Shown: piece by piece, positions 1 through 12,219 of the stretch
Layout: each line of letters opens with the position of its first letter
Numbering within the stretch: the stretch's first letter is position 1
Assembly (NCBI RefSeq): GCF_029395495.1
Contig: NZ_CP113918.1
Span: 496,001 to 560,000, forward strand
DNA: 64,000 nt
DNA from: Bifidobacterium sp. ESL0769
GTDB taxonomy: Bacteria > Actinomycetota > Actinomycetes > Actinomycetales > Bifidobacteriaceae
Direction of reading: 5' to 3'
Notes under the pieces: generated by a model
The model's database searches: none
What the model was told of the DNA's origin: nothing
Seen by the model: only the letters and a program-made list of their open reading frames with translations
Made by a program: the position numbers and the translations under genes

Positions 1-852
1 ATCAAGGAAGCCTGCTACGGCGCGACCGCCGGCATCCAGCTCGCCTGCGATTACGTACGCAGCCATTCCGACCGCAAGGCTCTGGTCATCGCTTCCGACA
101 TCGCGCGCTATGGCCTCGATACGCCCGGCGAAGTGACGCAAGGGGCTGGCTCGGTGGCGATGCTCGTCGCGCGTGACCCCGCCATTCTCGCCATCGAGCC
201 GGAATCGTTGTACGAAAGCCGCAGCACCGGCGACTTCTGGAGGCCGAATTATTCGACCGTCGCCTTCGCACGCGGCAAGTTCTCTGAGGAAGTCTACGTC
301 GGCATGTTCGAGGAAATTTGGAATAAGGCGCAGCGGCAAGGGATGGCTGATCCCGAAAACCTGCAGGCGTTGCTCTTCCATATCCCGTTCTCGAAAATGG
401 GTCGCAAGGGCCTGCGCACGCTGGGCGGCGGCAAGATCGCCGAAGCCGATTACGCGCGTCTGACCGAGCGTTTCGAGCAGAGCATCGTCTATGGCAAAGA
501 GGTCGGCAACATTTACACTGGCTCGATCTATCTCGCCCTGCTCTCGTTGCTCGAAAACGATAACAGCCTCAAGGCCGGCGACCGCATCGGTCTCTATTCC
601 TACGGTTCAGGTTCCGTCGCGGAGCTTTATTTTGGCACGCTGCAGCCGGGTTACCGCGAACGTTTGGATGCCGACAGCCATCGCGCTCTGCTCGACAACC
701 GCGAGCGCCTGAGCATGAGCGAGTACGAGGCGATGTTCAGCGCCGAACTGGTTGCTGACGGCTCCGAGCAGGACCTCGGCCGCAGCGACCCGAACTCTAT
801 CGCGCCACACTATCTCGCCGCAATCAAGAACCATGAACGGCAGTATCGCTGA
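1..852 (+). CDS. mvaS: Hydroxymethylglutaryl-CoA synthase, 5' end missing
   Basis: The reading frame is open from the first base of the window, so the N-terminus lies outside. The enzyme condenses acetyl-CoA with acetoacetyl-CoA to HMG-CoA in the mevalonate route to isoprenoids. The motif EACYGATAG near the left edge carries the expected nucleophilic Cys. It is followed by the family's usual GAGSVAMLV and ESRSTGDFWRPN stretches and by GLYSYGSGSVAELYFG near the C-terminus. The rest of the mevalonate operon is expected to the left. A GC-rich inverted repeat (921-959) follows the stop and may end the transcript. Confidence 0.93.
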   Translation: MKEACYGATAGIQLACDYVRSHSDRKALVIASDIARYGLDTPGEVTQGAGSVAMLVARDPAILAIEPESLYESRSTGDFWRPNYSTVAFARGKFSEEVYVGMFEEIWNKAQRQGMADPENLQALLFHIPFSKMGRKGLRTLGGGKIAEADYARLTERFEQSIVYGKEVGNIYTGSIYLALLSLLENDNSLKAGDRIGLYSYGSGSVAELYFGTLQPGYRERLDADSHRALLDNRERLSMSEYEAMFSAELVADGSEQDLGRSDPNSIAPHYLAAIKNHERQYR

Positions 853-920
853 GATTACTATCTTGAAATAACCGATATATTTCGTTATTTGTTATTATTC
901 CGGACGCCTTCGCCTTTGCT

Positions 921-959
921 GCCCGCCCTTCATTTATACTGATGAATGGTATGGCGGGC
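921..959 (+). terminator. Hairpin after mvaS
   Basis: Arms GCCCGCC (921-927) and GGCGGGC (953-959) enclose a second pair TTCAT/ATGAA. No clear T tract follows, so termination is an inference. Confidence 0.45.
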
Positions 960-1000
960 GTTTGCCATCGGCGATTTACACATCGGTTTAAGGGGTTGAC

Positions 1001-1273
1001 ATGGATAAAGCGGTCATTACGGTGGTCGGGCAAGACACAGTCGGCATCATTGCGCAGGTCTGCACCTACCTTTCGCAGCACAAGGTCAACGTTCTCGACA
1101 TCTCGCAGACCATCATCGAGGGGTTCTTCAATATGATGATGATTGTCGATTATGGTAAATCCGACGAGGAATTCTCGGCGCTGGTCGACGGTCTCGAAGC
1201 GCTCGGCGACAAGATCGGCGTACGCATCCGTTGCCAGCGCGAGGAAATCTTTACGAAGATGCACCGCGTCTGA
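1001..1273 (+). CDS. ACT-domain protein (UPF0237 type)
   Basis: This is a 90-residue protein consisting of one ACT domain; the start [20 protein letters not shown] is typical of stand-alone ACT proteins of the UPF0237/GcvR-like group. ACT domains bind small ligands, often amino acids, and regulate partner proteins. The next gene, a DUF711 protein, starts 17 bases after its stop. The same pair is found side by side in other Gram-positive bacteria, which suggests the two act together. The ligand is unknown. Confidence 0.88.
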   Translation: MDKAVITVVGQDTVGIIAQVCTYLSQHKVNVLDISQTIIEGFFNMMMIVDYGKSDEEFSALVDGLEALGDKIGVRIRCQREEIFTKMHRV

Positions 1274-1289
1274 TCGGGGGGGGCGGACA

Positions 1290-2654
1290 ATGCTGAACAT
1301 TATGGAGGTCCACGAGACCAATCAGATGATCGAGCAGGAAAAGCTCGACGTGCGAACCATCACCATGGGTATTTCGCTGCTCGATTGCGCGGCGGCTGAC
1401 GTCGACGTGGTTTGCGACAACATTTACAACAAGATTACCGACAAGGCCCGCGACCTGGTGAAGGTTGGCAAGGCTATCGAACGGGATTTCGGCATCCCAA
1501 TCGTCAACAAGCGCATCACTGTTACCCCGATTGCGCTGGTAGGTGCCAGCTCTTGCAAGTCGCCGGCCGATTTCGTCAAGATCGCCCACGCGCTCGACCG
1601 TGCGGCCAAGAAAGTCGGTGTCGACCTCATCGGCGGTTACACGGCGCTGGTTTCCAAGTCGATGACACCCGCCGAACGCATGCTTATCGAGTCGATTCCG
1701 CAAGCACTATCCGAAACTGATATCGTCTGCTCGTCGGTCAACGTCGGCTCGACCAAAACCGGCATCGATATGGATGCCGTCGAGTTGCTTGGTCATGTTG
1801 TCAAAGACACTGCCTACGCCACCCGCGAGATTGACAGCTACGGTTGCGTCAAATTTGTGGCTTTCTGCAATGCCCCCGACGACAACCCGTTCATGGCCGG
1901 CGGCTTCCACGGCGTAACCGAAGGCGATGTGGTCGTCAACGTCGGCGTCTCCGGCCCCGGCGTGGTTTCGTGCGCGTTGGATGCGGCCAAGGGCAAGGAT
2001 TTCGAGTTCCTGTGTGAGACCATCAAGCGCACCGCTTTCAAGATCACCCGCGTCGGCCAGCTCGTCGCGCAGGAGGCCTCAAAACGGCTCGGTGTACCCT
2101 TCGGCATCATCGATCTGTCGCTGGCTCCCACGGCCGCTGTCGGTGATTCGGTCGGTGAGGTTCTGGAGAAAATCGGATTGGAACAGGTCGGCGCCCCCGG
2201 CACCACCGCGGCGCTCGCGATGTTGAACGACCAGGTGAAGAAGGGCGGCATCATGGCCTCCTCCTACGTCGGCGGGCTCTCCGGCGCGTTCATCCCGGTC
2301 TCGGAAGACAAGAACATGATCGAAGCGGCAGCCTCAGGCTGCCTCACCATCGAAAAGCTCGAGGCGATGACCTGCGTCTGCTCGGTCGGCCTTGACATGA
2401 TCGCCATCCCCGGCGAGACTTCGGCCTCAACGATTTCCGGCATCATCGCAGACGAAGCTGCCATCGGCATGGTCAATCAAAAGACCACTGCCGTGCGCGT
2501 TATCCCGGTTTACGGCAAAGGCGTCGGCGAGGTGGCCAATTTCGGCGGCCTCATGGGCTACGCCCCGATCATCCCGGTCAACCAGACCTCCTGCGAGGCC
2601 TTCGTGACTCGCGGCGGCCGCATCCCCGCCCCGATTCACAGCTTTAAAAACTGA
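1290..2654 (+). CDS. PFL-like family protein (DUF711/UPF0210)
   Basis: This 454-residue protein matches UPF0210/DUF711, a family with a pyruvate formate-lyase-like fold and no settled activity. Recognisable parts are [15 protein letters not shown] near the N-terminus, [17 protein letters not shown] in the middle and [19 protein letters not shown] towards the end. The ATG at 1290 is chosen because a G-rich ribosome binding site sits just upstream and the homologous N-terminus begins here. It is probably co-transcribed with the ACT-domain gene before it. A 9-bp-stem hairpin follows at 2703-2734. Confidence 0.9.
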   Translation: MLNIMEVHETNQMIEQEKLDVRTITMGISLLDCAAADVDVVCDNIYNKITDKARDLVKVGKAIERDFGIPIVNKRITVTPIALVGASSCKSPADFVKIAHALDRAAKKVGVDLIGGYTALVSKSMTPAERMLIESIPQALSETDIVCSSVNVGSTKTGIDMDAVELLGHVVKDTAYATREIDSYGCVKFVAFCNAPDDNPFMAGGFHGVTEGDVVVNVGVSGPGVVSCALDAAKGKDFEFLCETIKRTAFKITRVGQLVAQEASKRLGVPFGIIDLSLAPTAAVGDSVGEVLEKIGLEQVGAPGTTAALAMLNDQVKKGGIMASSYVGGLSGAFIPVSEDKNMIEAAASGCLTIEKLEAMTCVCSVGLDMIAIPGETSASTISGIIADEAAIGMVNQKTTAVRVIPVYGKGVGEVANFGGLMGYAPIIPVNQTSCEAFVTRGGRIPAPIHSFKN

Positions 2655-2702
2655 AGATTGTGAATGGGTATATAAATATCGGGAATCTTGATTGATAAGT
2701 AG

Positions 2703-2734
2703 TTGGGCCGCCGATGAAATAATCAGCGGCCCAA
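2703..2734 (+). terminator. Hairpin after the DUF711 gene
   Basis: The inverted repeat TTGGGCCGC / GCGGCCCAA has a 14-base loop and lies 49 bases after the stop. The rest of the gap up to trmL holds no recognisable gene. Confidence 0.5.
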
Positions 2735-2891
2735 TTCGCAATAATGAGAGGACGAAAAATAATAAAAACGCCCTATCGGTGAAGCCCAACGAGGCGAAGC
2801 TTTGAAGACCCGGGCATGTGCCTCGAGGTGAACCGACTCCAACCGACATTTCGAACATATCACAACAATGTCCGGTTCTCAAACTTGTGTT

Positions 2892-3551
2892 TTATTCTCC
2901 GCCCTTAAAGCCAAGCTGGCGCCAGGCCTCGTAGATGGCGATGGAGGCGCAGTTGGTGAGGTTGAGCGAGCGCAAGGATGGCCGCATCGGCAGACGCACC
3001 TGTTCGGCGACGTGCGGACCGGCCATGATGTCCATCGGATCGGGGATGTTGCCCGGTTCCGGTCCGAATAGCAGGATGTCGTCCGGACGATACTGCACGT
3101 CGGTGTAAAGCTTGGTGGCGTGCGCGGTGAAGGCGATGATGCGCGAGTTGGGCATCGATTTTACGAGGTCGTCGAAATCGGGGTGCAGCACGACGTGGGC
3201 CATGTCGTGGTAATCAAGGCCGGCGCGGCGCAGCTTCGTGTCTTTCAGGTTGAAACCGAGTGGCTCGATTAGGTGCAGGATCGTGCCGGTCACAGCGCAC
3301 AGGCGAATGGCGGAGCCGGTGTTGCCGGGGATGCGCGGGGAGTAGTAGCACAGGTGCGGTGTCACCGTCTTGGCCTCGCTGGCGTCCTTGGCGCTCATCA
3401 TCGCGTCGACCACGCTGATAGGGTTGCCGTGCGCGTCGGTCACGAGCTCGTCCGGCCCGTAATTGGACTTGCGATAGCCATATTCATACATGTCGGTGAC
3501 TTTGTTTTCTGGATTTCCGGCGTTCTGTGCCGTCTGCGCTGCGTCTGTCAT
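2892..3551 (-). CDS. trmL: tRNA (cytidine/uridine-34-2'-O)-methyltransferase, SpoU family
   Basis: This SPOUT-class methyltransferase is predicted to methylate the 2'-OH of the wobble nucleotide in certain leucine tRNAs using S-adenosylmethionine. The three SpoU motifs are visible: YYSPRIPGNTGSAIRLC, LLFGPEPGNIP and RPSLRSLNLTNCASIAIYEAWRQ. The last two form the trefoil-knot cofactor site. The protein has 219 residues, about 60 more than E. coli TrmL. The extra part is an N-terminal segment without a recognised domain. It reads in the same direction as fucO but is separated from it by a strong terminator. Confidence 0.88.
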   Translation of the reverse strand: MTDAAQTAQNAGNPENKVTDMYEYGYRKSNYGPDELVTDAHGNPISVVDAMMSAKDASEAKTVTPHLCYYSPRIPGNTGSAIRLCAVTGTILHLIEPLGFNLKDTKLRRAGLDYHDMAHVVLHPDFDDLVKSMPNSRIIAFTAHATKLYTDVQYRPDDILLFGPEPGNIPDPMDIMAGPHVAEQVRLPMRPSLRSLNLTNCASIAIYEAWRQLGFKGGE

Positions 3552-3581
3552 AGTTTAAAACTAATCCCGCGAAGCGACACG

Positions 3582-3609
3582 AAAAAGCCCGCCGGGAAAC
3601 CAGCGGGCT
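3582..3609 (-). terminator. Intrinsic terminator of fucO
   Basis: On the minus strand AGCCCGC pairs with GCGGGCT, the inner TGG/CCG extends the stem, and a run of five T follows. It lies 21 bases past the fucO stop and before trmL, so the two genes are probably separate transcripts. Confidence 0.85.
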
Positions 3610-3629
3610 CTTAATCGTCGAAGAAATCC

Positions 3630-4787
3630 TTACATCAGGCTCTCATAAATGGCGTGGATGTCTTCCTTGGTGGGCTTGCGCGGGTTGCCGCCGGTGCAGA
3701 CGTCCTTGAAGGCGTTCTCTGTGAGTCCATCGATGTCGCTTTCCTTGGCGCCGACTTCGCTGATGGTGGTCGGGTTGCCGAGGTCGACGGTGAGCTGGTG
3801 GATCCTCTGCACGGCCTCTTCGCGCACCTCGTCGATCGAACGGTCGGGGTTGTAGGAATCCTGGTCGCCGAAGGCGTGGGCGATGGCACGGTACTTCTCG
3901 CCGGTGTAGTCCTTGTTGTATTCCATCACGGGCGCGAGCAGGATGCCGTTCGCCACACCGTGCGCGACGCCGAGCAAGCCACCGAGGGCGTGAGCCATGC
4001 CGTGAACGAGGCCGAGGCCGACGTTGGAATACGCCATGCCGGTGATGTAGGAAGCATAGGCCATTTCCTCGCCGGCTGCGACGTCACCGTCGGCGGACTT
4101 GGCCAGGTTGGCGGCGATCATGCGAATCGTCTGCAGCGACAGGCAATCGGAAAGCTCCCAGGCACCGGGGGTGACGAAGCCCTCGACGGCGTGGGTCAGT
4201 GCGTCGAGGCCGGTGGCCACCTTGAGGCTGCGTGGCATCGAATCGGTCATGTCCGGGTCGACGAAGGCGACCAGCGGGATATCGTGCGGGTCGACGGCCA
4301 CGAACTTGCGCTTCTTGGCGGTATCGGTGACCACGTAGTTGATGGTCGTCTCCGAAGCCGTTCCGGCGGTGGTGGGTACGCCGAAGATCGGGACGGATGG
4401 GTTCTTAGTGGCAGCGGTGCCTTCCAGCGAAAGCACGTCGGCGAATTCAGGATTCGCGGCGATGATGCCAATGCCCTTGCAAGTGTCCTGCGGCGAGCCG
4501 CCGCCCAAGCCGATCATGAAATCAGCGCCGGCGTTCTTGAACTTTGCCACGCCGTCTTGGATGCATTCCACCGGCGGGTTGGGCTTGACGTTGTCAAAGA
4601 TTTCGTAGGGCATGCCCGCAGCATCGAGCACGTCGGTGACCTTCTTGACCGTGCCGGTCTTGAGCAGCACCGGATCGGTGACGATGAAAGCCTTGGTGAA
4701 GCCATGCGCCTTGGCGACGTTGGGGATTTCCTTGATTGCCCCGCGCCCGAAATAGGCTTCCTGATTGAAGATCATACGATACACCAT
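3630..4787 (-). CDS. fucO: Lactaldehyde reductase / iron-type alcohol dehydrogenase
   Basis: This 385-residue member of the group III metal-dependent alcohol dehydrogenases reduces L-lactaldehyde to 1,2-propanediol, with NADH in the FucO type. The dinucleotide motif GLGGGSPQDTCK, the segment GVPTTAGTASETT and the metal-binding region GLVHGMAHALGGLLGVAHGVAN are all present, including Asp and His ligands. It fits anaerobic growth on fucose or rhamnose, where lactaldehyde must be reduced. The upstream region has a TATAAT box on this strand (4838-4833) and a perfect CRP/GlxR-type palindrome at the expected transcription start, which points to sugar-dependent control. Exact substrate is inferred from family. 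Confidence 0.88.
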   Translation of the reverse strand: MVYRMIFNQEAYFGRGAIKEIPNVAKAHGFTKAFIVTDPVLLKTGTVKKVTDVLDAAGMPYEIFDNVKPNPPVECIQDGVAKFKNAGADFMIGLGGGSPQDTCKGIGIIAANPEFADVLSLEGTAATKNPSVPIFGVPTTAGTASETTINYVVTDTAKKRKFVAVDPHDIPLVAFVDPDMTDSMPRSLKVATGLDALTHAVEGFVTPGAWELSDCLSLQTIRMIAANLAKSADGDVAAGEEMAYASYITGMAYSNVGLGLVHGMAHALGGLLGVAHGVANGILLAPVMEYNKDYTGEKYRAIAHAFGDQDSYNPDRSIDEVREEAVQRIHQLTVDLGNPTTISEVGAKESDIDGLTENAFKDVCTGGNPRKPTKEDIHAIYESLM

Positions 4788-4807
4788 TGTTCACTCCTTA
4801 TTTACTT

Positions 4808-4823
4808 TGTGATGTAGCTCACA
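4808..4823. promoter_or_regulatory. CRP/GlxR-type palindrome upstream of fucO
   Basis: The 16-mer TGTGATGTAGCTCACA matches both the CRP consensus TGTGA-N6-TCACA and the actinobacterial form TGTGANNTANNTCACA. It lies 20 bases before the fucO ATG and just downstream of a minus-strand TATAAT (4838-4833), overlapping the expected start of transcription. That position fits repression better than activation. No regulator gene for it is in the window. Confidence 0.55.
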
Positions 4824-4859
4824 ATAAAATCCATTATAATGTCGTACCCATATTTGTTT

Positions 4860-4873
4860 TGTTGGCGCTAACA
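4860..4873. promoter_or_regulatory. LacI-family-like operator between fucO and mutY
   Basis: TGTTGGCGCTAACA is a palindrome with one mismatched pair around a central GCGC, the layout typical of LacI-family operators in bifidobacteria. It sits in the divergent fucO/mutY region and could act on either gene. Confidence 0.4.
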
Positions 4874-4940
4874 ATATGTGCTTGATGTCGCTGTAGTGGT
4901 GTCAGGGCAGAATGGTCAGGTGGTTCAGGAGGATATAAAT

Positions 4941-5936
4941 ATGACGAAACCCGCTGCAAAACCGCGCCAATCCGACGTAGGTTCGTCAGACTTTGCTGCA
5001 AGCAAGGCTGAAGTGATCGAAGGCTTCAGCGCCGCCGAACTTGAAGACATGAAGCAGGAGTTGTTTGCGTGGTGGGACGTCAACGCGCGCGACCTGCCGT
5101 GGCGCTTCGGCCGCACGGCGCCATGGGGCATCCTCATTTCTGAGGTGATGAGCCAGCAGACGCAGATGAGCCGTGTGGTTCAATATTGGATCAATTGGAT
5201 GGACGTTTGGCCTGATGCCGCAAGTCTTGCCAAGGCGAGCACCGCCGAGGTCATCACTGCGTGGGGCAGGCTCGGCTATCCGCGGCGAGCGCTGCGCCTG
5301 CAAGAGTGTGCCAAGGTGGTCGCGGAGCAATATGACAACGAGCTGCCGCGCACCTACGACGAGTTGGTCGCGCTTCCCGGCATCGGCGACTACACGGCCA
5401 GCGCGGTGATGAGCTTCGCCTTCGGCGAGCGCATTGCCGTCCTCGATACCAACGTTCGCCGTGTGTTCTGGCGTACGTTCAAGGGTGAGGAATCCTTTGG
5501 TGGCGCCACCAAGCCCGAGGAACGCAAGTTGGCGAATGCCGTGTTGCCGCCAAAGCCCAAGGAAAGTGTGATCTGGAACGAGGCGTTGATCGAGCTCGGC
5601 GCACTGGTCTGCACGGCCAAGAACCCGAAGATCGACGAGGACCCGTGGGCTTCGCACAGCCGTTTCTATGCTGCCGGCTGCCCGCACATGGGGGAGAAGC
5701 GCACCCGCCCTCGCCAGAGTTTCAAAGGCACGAACCGTCAGGTGCGTGGCATCGTTCTCAACGCTTTGCGTGCGCTCGCAAATTCTGATGCTTCCGATAA
5801 ACCCGCGTCACTTTCGCGTGCCGACGTCGAAAAGCTCTGGGGCGACCACGTCCAGCTGGACGCCTGCATCGCCAGTCTCGATGAAGATGGTTTAATAGAA
5901 ATCAGTCCAGATGGTTCGTTGAGTCTGCCGCAATAA
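4941..5936 (+). CDS. mutY: A/G-specific adenine glycosylase without iron-sulphur ligands
   Basis: This base-excision repair enzyme removes adenine paired with 8-oxoguanine. The catalytic Glu lies in ISEVMSQQTQ and the helix-hairpin-helix with catalytic Asp in LPGIGDYTASAVMSFAFGE..VLDTN. The ATG at 4941 follows AGGAGG by 8 bases and is preferred over an in-frame start 63 bases upstream. The cluster loop is unusual: in the C-X6-C-X2-C-X5-C pattern only the first Cys (residue 224) remains, and positions 231, 234 and 240 are Ile, Asp and Ser. The protein has 331 residues and shows no clear C-terminal NUDIX-like domain. Confidence 0.9.
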   Translation: MTKPAAKPRQSDVGSSDFAASKAEVIEGFSAAELEDMKQELFAWWDVNARDLPWRFGRTAPWGILISEVMSQQTQMSRVVQYWINWMDVWPDAASLAKASTAEVITAWGRLGYPRRALRLQECAKVVAEQYDNELPRTYDELVALPGIGDYTASAVMSFAFGERIAVLDTNVRRVFWRTFKGEESFGGATKPEERKLANAVLPPKPKESVIWNEALIELGALVCTAKNPKIDEDPWASHSRFYAAGCPHMGEKRTRPRQSFKGTNRQVRGIVLNALRALANSDASDKPASLSRADVEKLWGDHVQLDACIASLDEDGLIEISPDGSLSLPQ

Positions 5937-6014
5937 TATTGGCTTGATACCAGATTTTTAGCTGCTTGGCGTTTATAGGTTAAGGAATTCAGCAAGGTCG
6001 TTTACACTGGGACT

Positions 6015-6785
6015 ATGACCTCTCAGCAACCGCAGAAGCGCCAGAACAAGCGCAAAACCAGCAAGGAGATGCAGCGTGTCTATCTGCGTCGCCGCATCGT
6101 CGTGGGCGTGGTTGCGTTGGCGTTGCTCGCACTGATTGGGTTCGGTATTTATGCGCTCGCGACCAAGGTTTTCGCCAACTATGGCGGGCACGGCGGGCAG
6201 ACGGCTTCGAGTTCATCCGTCTCCAAGTCCCATAAAAAGGCATCGACCAAAAAACCTGAAAAATCCGATAATACTAAAAATAATCAGAATAATCAGGCCA
6301 ATCAGAGCAGCGTCAGAAAATGTGGTGCGAAGGACGTGAAGCTGGAACTGAGCCCTGTCTCGCAAAGCGTGGAGCTTGGCGGTGCGCTTGATTTCAAGGC
6401 GACGATTCGCTACGAGGGTGACGATTCCTGCCTGATCGACGCCTCGAACGCCTCACGTATTCTTACGATTTCCTCGGTTTCCGGCAACGCTTCGTCTTCC
6501 GACGACGATTCTGCTTCTGGTTCAGATACCGGTGCGACGTCTGGCAATCAAGGTGGAGGCACCGTCTGGAGTTCCGCCGTATGTCCTGCCGATCCGCGCA
6601 ATCTGCTGATGGCCAAGGGCGACAAGGATGTGCAGAAAATCACTTGGCCAGCCGACAGCACCGGCTCCACCTGTGTTCCCGACGATCAGCTTCCGCGCGT
6701 CAGGCGGGGTACCTATATGGCCCAGTTGAGCCTCAAAGACCATCCTGGAGTCAAAAGCGAAAAGGTTCCTGTTACCGTCGAATAG
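6015..6785 (+). CDS. Membrane-anchored protein of unknown function
   Basis: I do not recognise this 256-residue protein. It has a basic N-terminal cytoplasmic segment, one transmembrane helix at about residues 28-52 (VVGVVALALLALIGFGIYAL) and an outside part. After the membrane comes a Ser/Lys/Asn-rich linker of about 45 residues. A beta-rich region with four Cys then begins at RKCGAKDVKLELSP, with a second low-complexity Ser/Asp/Gly stretch inside it. The ending SLKDHPGVKSEKVPVTVE resembles the last strand of an Ig-like fold. It lies after mutY and is convergent with the NADH dehydrogenase-like gene. Confidence 0.75.
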   Translation: MTSQQPQKRQNKRKTSKEMQRVYLRRRIVVGVVALALLALIGFGIYALATKVFANYGGHGGQTASSSSVSKSHKKASTKKPEKSDNTKNNQNNQANQSSVRKCGAKDVKLELSPVSQSVELGGALDFKATIRYEGDDSCLIDASNASRILTISSVSGNASSSDDDSASGSDTGATSGNQGGGTVWSSAVCPADPRNLLMAKGDKDVQKITWPADSTGSTCVPDDQLPRVRRGTYMAQLSLKDHPGVKSEKVPVTVE

Positions 6786-6816
6786 TCGTCGGCGATGAGT
6801 CGTGCTTAAACTTAAA

Positions 6817-6912
6817 CGTCCGAACCGCTCGAAACCGTGTAGAAATCGTCCGAACCATGCGAGCCGTCAGAAATCATACGAAATCGTGCGAAATCTGAAA
6901 CCGTGCGAAACG
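6817..6912. repeat. Degenerate ~10-bp tandem repeat between convergent genes
   Basis: About nine to ten copies of a unit resembling CGTGCGAAAC / CGTCCGAACC follow each other with a 9-10 base period. They fill most of the 132-base gap between the membrane protein gene and the NADH dehydrogenase-like gene. No open frame uses the segment. Confidence 0.6.
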
Positions 6913-6917
6913 GCCCC

Positions 6918-8084
6918 CTAGTCGATGGCGTCGCGGAAATCCTTGTTCATCCTGCTGATGAGCAGCCGCACTTTGGCACCTTTAAGCCGGGTGTAGTTGC
7001 CCTTAGAATCTTGAAGGAGTGCAACGCCCGAGTGCGGACCGAGCGGCAGAATCGTGCCATATGACTTGTAGTCGAACCTGTAGGTGCGTCCGCCCTTGAG
7101 CAGCTGGGCGACGTTGGAGGCGGCGCATTCCGCCTGAGCGATTGCGAGCTGGGCTGTGGCCGGGTATATGCGGCCGGTTTTGGGGTTGGGAAAGGCCGAG
7201 ACATCGCCGATTACGAATTCGCGTGGCCAACTCCCGTCCGCTTCGATTACCGAAAGGTCGTCGCGAACGATGACGCGGTTGAATTTCTGGGCATAACCAG
7301 AGATGGGGACGACCTCGCTGCCACGGATTCCTGCCGCCCAGACGATGGTGTTGGCGTGGAAAACCTGATTGCCGACATGAATCTCGCCCGGCCCGACCGC
7401 CGTCACGCGCGAAGAGCCGTGGAAAATAACATTGCTGTCTTGCAGGTCCTCCAAGATCCATTCGGTGAGTTTGGGGTCGAATCGATAGAGCGGCTTGGGG
7501 TTGGAAGCGAAGCAATGGACTTCGAATTTATCGGCCGGCACGCCGAATTGTTTCGCCAGAATGGGAAGTTGATGTACCAGCGCGGCCATGAACGCGACGG
7601 CTGAGAATCCGTCCCCACATACCGCAATGCGCAGGTCGTAAGGGTTCTGGCTGACGCGATAATCAGTGAATATGCGCTCGATATGGCTTCGCGCACGCAG
7701 CGCGTCGTTGAGGGTGATGAGCGGGAATGCGTTTTCGGAAGCGCCAGGGACCTCGGAAGTGGAAGTTGACCCGCCCAATGCGTTGATGAGATAGTCGTAG
7801 AAAACCAGCCCGTTATTACGCAGTTCCACGGCGCGAATGTCGTGGTCGATTCTTATCACATCGTCGACGATGAGGCCCACCCTAGGGTCAATCGTTTCGC
7901 GAAGGTTGAAGCTGATTTCGGACGGATCTGTCCTTCCGACGGCCACTTCGTGGAGCCGGGCGGTGTCGTAGTGGTAAACATCTCTGTTGACCAGCACGAT
8001 TTCCGCGTCGGGTTGAAGCGCGACGAGCTGCTTAATGGCGTGCAGGCCTGCATAGCCTGCGCCAAGTACCATGATTCTTCTCAT
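6918..8084 (-). CDS. Type II NADH dehydrogenase-like FAD oxidoreductase
   Basis: This 388-residue flavoprotein resembles NDH-2, which moves electrons from NADH to a quinone or other acceptor at the membrane face without pumping protons. The FAD motif GAGYAGLHAI is at residues 8-17, a second nucleotide site reads VCGDGFSAVAFM (the common form is GGGPTGVE) and the C-terminal FAD motif is EFVIGDVSAFPNP. No transmembrane helix is visible. Bifidobacteria lack a standard respiratory chain, so an oxygen- or NADH-scavenging role is possible. The acceptor cannot be read from sequence. Confidence 0.78.
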   Translation of the reverse strand: MRRIMVLGAGYAGLHAIKQLVALQPDAEIVLVNRDVYHYDTARLHEVAVGRTDPSEISFNLRETIDPRVGLIVDDVIRIDHDIRAVELRNNGLVFYDYLINALGGSTSTSEVPGASENAFPLITLNDALRARSHIERIFTDYRVSQNPYDLRIAVCGDGFSAVAFMAALVHQLPILAKQFGVPADKFEVHCFASNPKPLYRFDPKLTEWILEDLQDSNVIFHGSSRVTAVGPGEIHVGNQVFHANTIVWAAGIRGSEVVPISGYAQKFNRVIVRDDLSVIEADGSWPREFVIGDVSAFPNPKTGRIYPATAQLAIAQAECAASNVAQLLKGGRTYRFDYKSYGTILPLGPHSGVALLQDSKGNYTRLKGAKVRLLISRMNKDFRDAID

Positions 8085-8376
8085 GAGCTCTTCCGATGCA
8101 ATCTAGATTCTCTGTAGTAACCGCCTTTATATCAAATATAATCATACTATGATACCTGTAGTTACCATGATGATTACGGTCGATATTGTTTTATAAGATA
8201 TATCACATTTTATCGATTGTGTTGGGATAATTTGGTAGCTATTTGTTAAACGTTAGATGCAACTTAGTTATATGCCTATTTTTTAGGATAAATAACCTAC
8301 TAATTGAATACCGAGTTTTTAAGTTGCCCAAAGAGGCCTCTGACCTATTGCTTCCTTATATTGAGGGTATATGGGC

Positions 8377-8405
8377 TGGCGAAATGTCCGAAGTTATGCT
8401 AAAAT
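8377..8405 (+). promoter_or_regulatory. Probable rpoB promoter in a 451-base gap
   Basis: An extended -10 box TGC-TAAAAT (8397-8405) lies about 130 bases before rpoB, with a poor -35 near 8377. The whole gap 8085-8535 is AT-rich on its left half and contains no convincing gene. The leader between this promoter and rpoB is GC-richer and could fold. Confidence 0.35.
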
Positions 8406-8535
8406 GAAACTTTGCATAAGGTGTGTCATATTGCGGGCATGCTCTAACGACGAAGCGCCCGCGTAGTGTAGCCGTTTGCGGCGCGTTTCCTCGACATGAA
8501 TATTCAAAGATCAAGCGAGCGATAAGGAACGTCCA

Positions 8536-12102
<3,567 letters not shown>

Positions 12103-12128
12103 AGGCAACGCTAAAAACATACGGCTTA

Positions 12129-12169
12129 GCCGGGGCTTGGCAGCTCAACAATAAAGAGCCAAGCCCGGC
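12129..12169 (+). other. Stem-loop in the rpoB-rpoC spacer
   Basis: GCCGGGGCTTGGC (12129-12141) pairs with GCCAAGCCCGGC (12158-12169), with one bulged G and an additional GCTC/GAG pair inside. No T run follows, so it may be an RNA-processing or partial attenuation site rather than a terminator. Confidence 0.5.
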
Positions 12170-12219
12170 AAGCCGGCCGAAAATCGTAATTGTTACCAAT
12201 TGGAAGACAGGACAACATA

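Noticed and set aside
2755-2870. Small RNA in the trmL downstream gap
   Set aside because: A GAGGC/GCCTC pair is visible, but no promoter or terminator supports an RNA gene.
3654-4817. 387-codon plus-strand frame opposite fucO
   Set aside because: It is a shadow of fucO; composition is unlike a protein and fucO has complete family motifs.
8085-8535. Small genes in the rpoB upstream gap
   Set aside because: Only short frames without ribosome binding sites; the region is AT-rich and looks regulatory.
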